Origin: an uncultured cyanobacterium | GTDB lineage: Bacteria > Cyanobacteriota > Cyanobacteriia > Pseudanabaenales > Pseudanabaenaceae | Assembly (NCBI GenBank): GCA_903819605.1 | Contig: CAIJEA010000164.1 | Coordinates: 1-15,548, forward strand | Direction of reading: 5' to 3' | DNA: 15,548 bases | In this document: piece after piece, positions 14,911 through 15,548 of the stretch | Layout: each line of letters starts with the position of its first letter | Position numbering within the stretch: position 1 is the stretch's first letter | Program-made: the position numbers and the translations under genes | The notes under the pieces: model-generated | Seen by the model: only the letters and a program-made list of their open reading frames with translations | Told to the model about the DNA's origin: nothing | Databases searched by the model: none

Positions 14911-15548
14911 ATGAATGCTGTTATCGATCTAAATATTCCTAAAATGGCGATCTCCCTTGGTATGGTGGCGATCGCCATTAGTTTTTCGGTCTGGCAAAAA
15001 CTCGCGATCGAAAAGAATTTATTAATCGCTACTTTTCGCAGCGTCATTCAGTTGATCGTGGTGGGATTTTTGCTAGATGCTGTATTTGAAATCAAACAGC
15101 CAGTCGTAATTCTATTCATCATTTTACTAATGAGTTTGATGGCAGCTCGCGAAGCCAAAAATCGCGTGCGAGAGAAAGTACCTTACGTCCTACCGATTAT
15201 GTGGATATCGGTAATCGTTGGGACTCTTGCTATTCTTGCTTACACCACATTTTTAGTTGTGCAGCCCGATACTTGGTACGCACCACAATATTTGATTCCC
15301 CTTGCAGGGATGGTTTTAGGAAATTCGATGAATGGTGCAGCGATCGCGGCGGAGAGATTTACACAGGATTTAGTCAAGCGATCGCGAGATATCGAGACAC
15401 ATTTATGTTTGGGCGCAACTCCACAACAGGCGATCGCTAATTATCAATCCGATGCGATTAGAGCCGCGATGATTCCCACAATTAACGTGATGATGGTGGC
15501 TGGTGTGGTGTCTTTACCAGGGATGATGACTGGTCAAATCTTAGGTGG
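14911..15548 (+). CDS. fetB: ABC transporter permease, FetB/UPF0014 family (N-terminal 212 codons, cut by window end)
   Basis: An open frame from ATG 14911 runs off the window end. It is hydrophobic with several membrane helices, for example at about 12-28, 40-58, 66-82 and 96-116. Conserved family segments are clear: FRSVIQLIVVGFLL, MAAREAKNR, IPLAGMVLGNSMNG, LCLGATPQQA and INVMMVAGVVSLPGMMTGQI, the last reaching the window edge. FetB of E. coli forms with FetA an ABC exporter linked to iron homeostasis and oxidative stress; UPF0014 is the same family. The ATPase partner is not in the window and may lie further downstream. There is no clear ribosome site before the ATG; the start is chosen because MNAVIDLNIPKMAISLG leads directly into the first helix. 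Substrate is inferred from the family only. Confidence 0.87.
   Translation, partial: MNAVIDLNIPKMAISLGMVAIAISFSVWQKLAIEKNLLIATFRSVIQLIVVGFLLDAVFEIKQPVVILFIILLMSLMAAREAKNRVREKVPYVLPIMWISVIVGTLAILAYTTFLVVQPDTWYAPQYLIPLAGMVLGNSMNGAAIAAERFTQDLVKRSRDIETHLCLGATPQQAIANYQSDAIRAAMIPTINVMMVAGVVSLPGMMTGQILG

Overview
The window looks like chromosomal DNA from a cyanobacterium. The palindrome GCGATCGC and its core CGATCG recur through most genes (the HIP1 signature). The gene set is also typical: a 2-oxoglutarate decarboxylase/succinate-semialdehyde dehydrogenase pair, a cyanobacterial-type IF2 with a very long N-terminal extension, LepA, and a CobA of the cyanobacterial 'GAGxGG' type. AT-rich spacers and gene style would suit a Pseudanabaena-like filamentous lineage, but genus is a guess from memory, not something the sequence proves.

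Layout. (1) 166-3232: two co-directional genes, an aldehyde dehydrogenase (succinate semialdehyde) and a thiamine-diphosphate enzyme of the acetolactate-synthase fold that best fits 2-oxoglutarate decarboxylase. Together they form the cyanobacterial bypass that closes the TCA cycle. A good NtcA-like palindrome (TGTA-N8-TACA) lies upstream of the pair. (2) 3233-4116: a gene-poor scar holding a decayed IS1-family transposase (internal deletion, nonsense codon, probable frameshift) and a scrap resembling a DUF433-type small protein. (3) 4117-5628: a membrane-anchored pentapeptide-repeat protein on the minus strand, divergent from a two-gene module with a 4-base overlap: an unrecognised 91-aa protein plus a clan AA (retropepsin-like) aspartic protease. 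(4) 5638-9119: a bidirectional terminator, then infB on the minus strand. (5) 9120-11378: a 447-bp divergent spacer, then lepA, with three 15-bp tandem repeats running into its start codon. (6) 11439-13016: a fused uroporphyrinogen-III methyltransferase/uroporphyrinogen-III synthase. (7) 13277-14841: two exported proteins, one with three peptidoglycan-binding repeats and one small helical secreted protein of unknown function. (8) 14911-end: the N-terminal 212 codons of a FetB/UPF0014-type ABC transporter permease, cut by the window edge.

The most interesting points are the possible NtcA control of an operon whose enzyme consumes NtcA's own effector 2-oxoglutarate, the small-protein/aspartic-protease module, the series of long perfect hairpins abutting stop codons (some between genes that look co-transcribed), and infB sitting away from its usual nusA/ylxR neighbours. 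I see no CRISPR array, tRNA, rRNA or intact mobile element.
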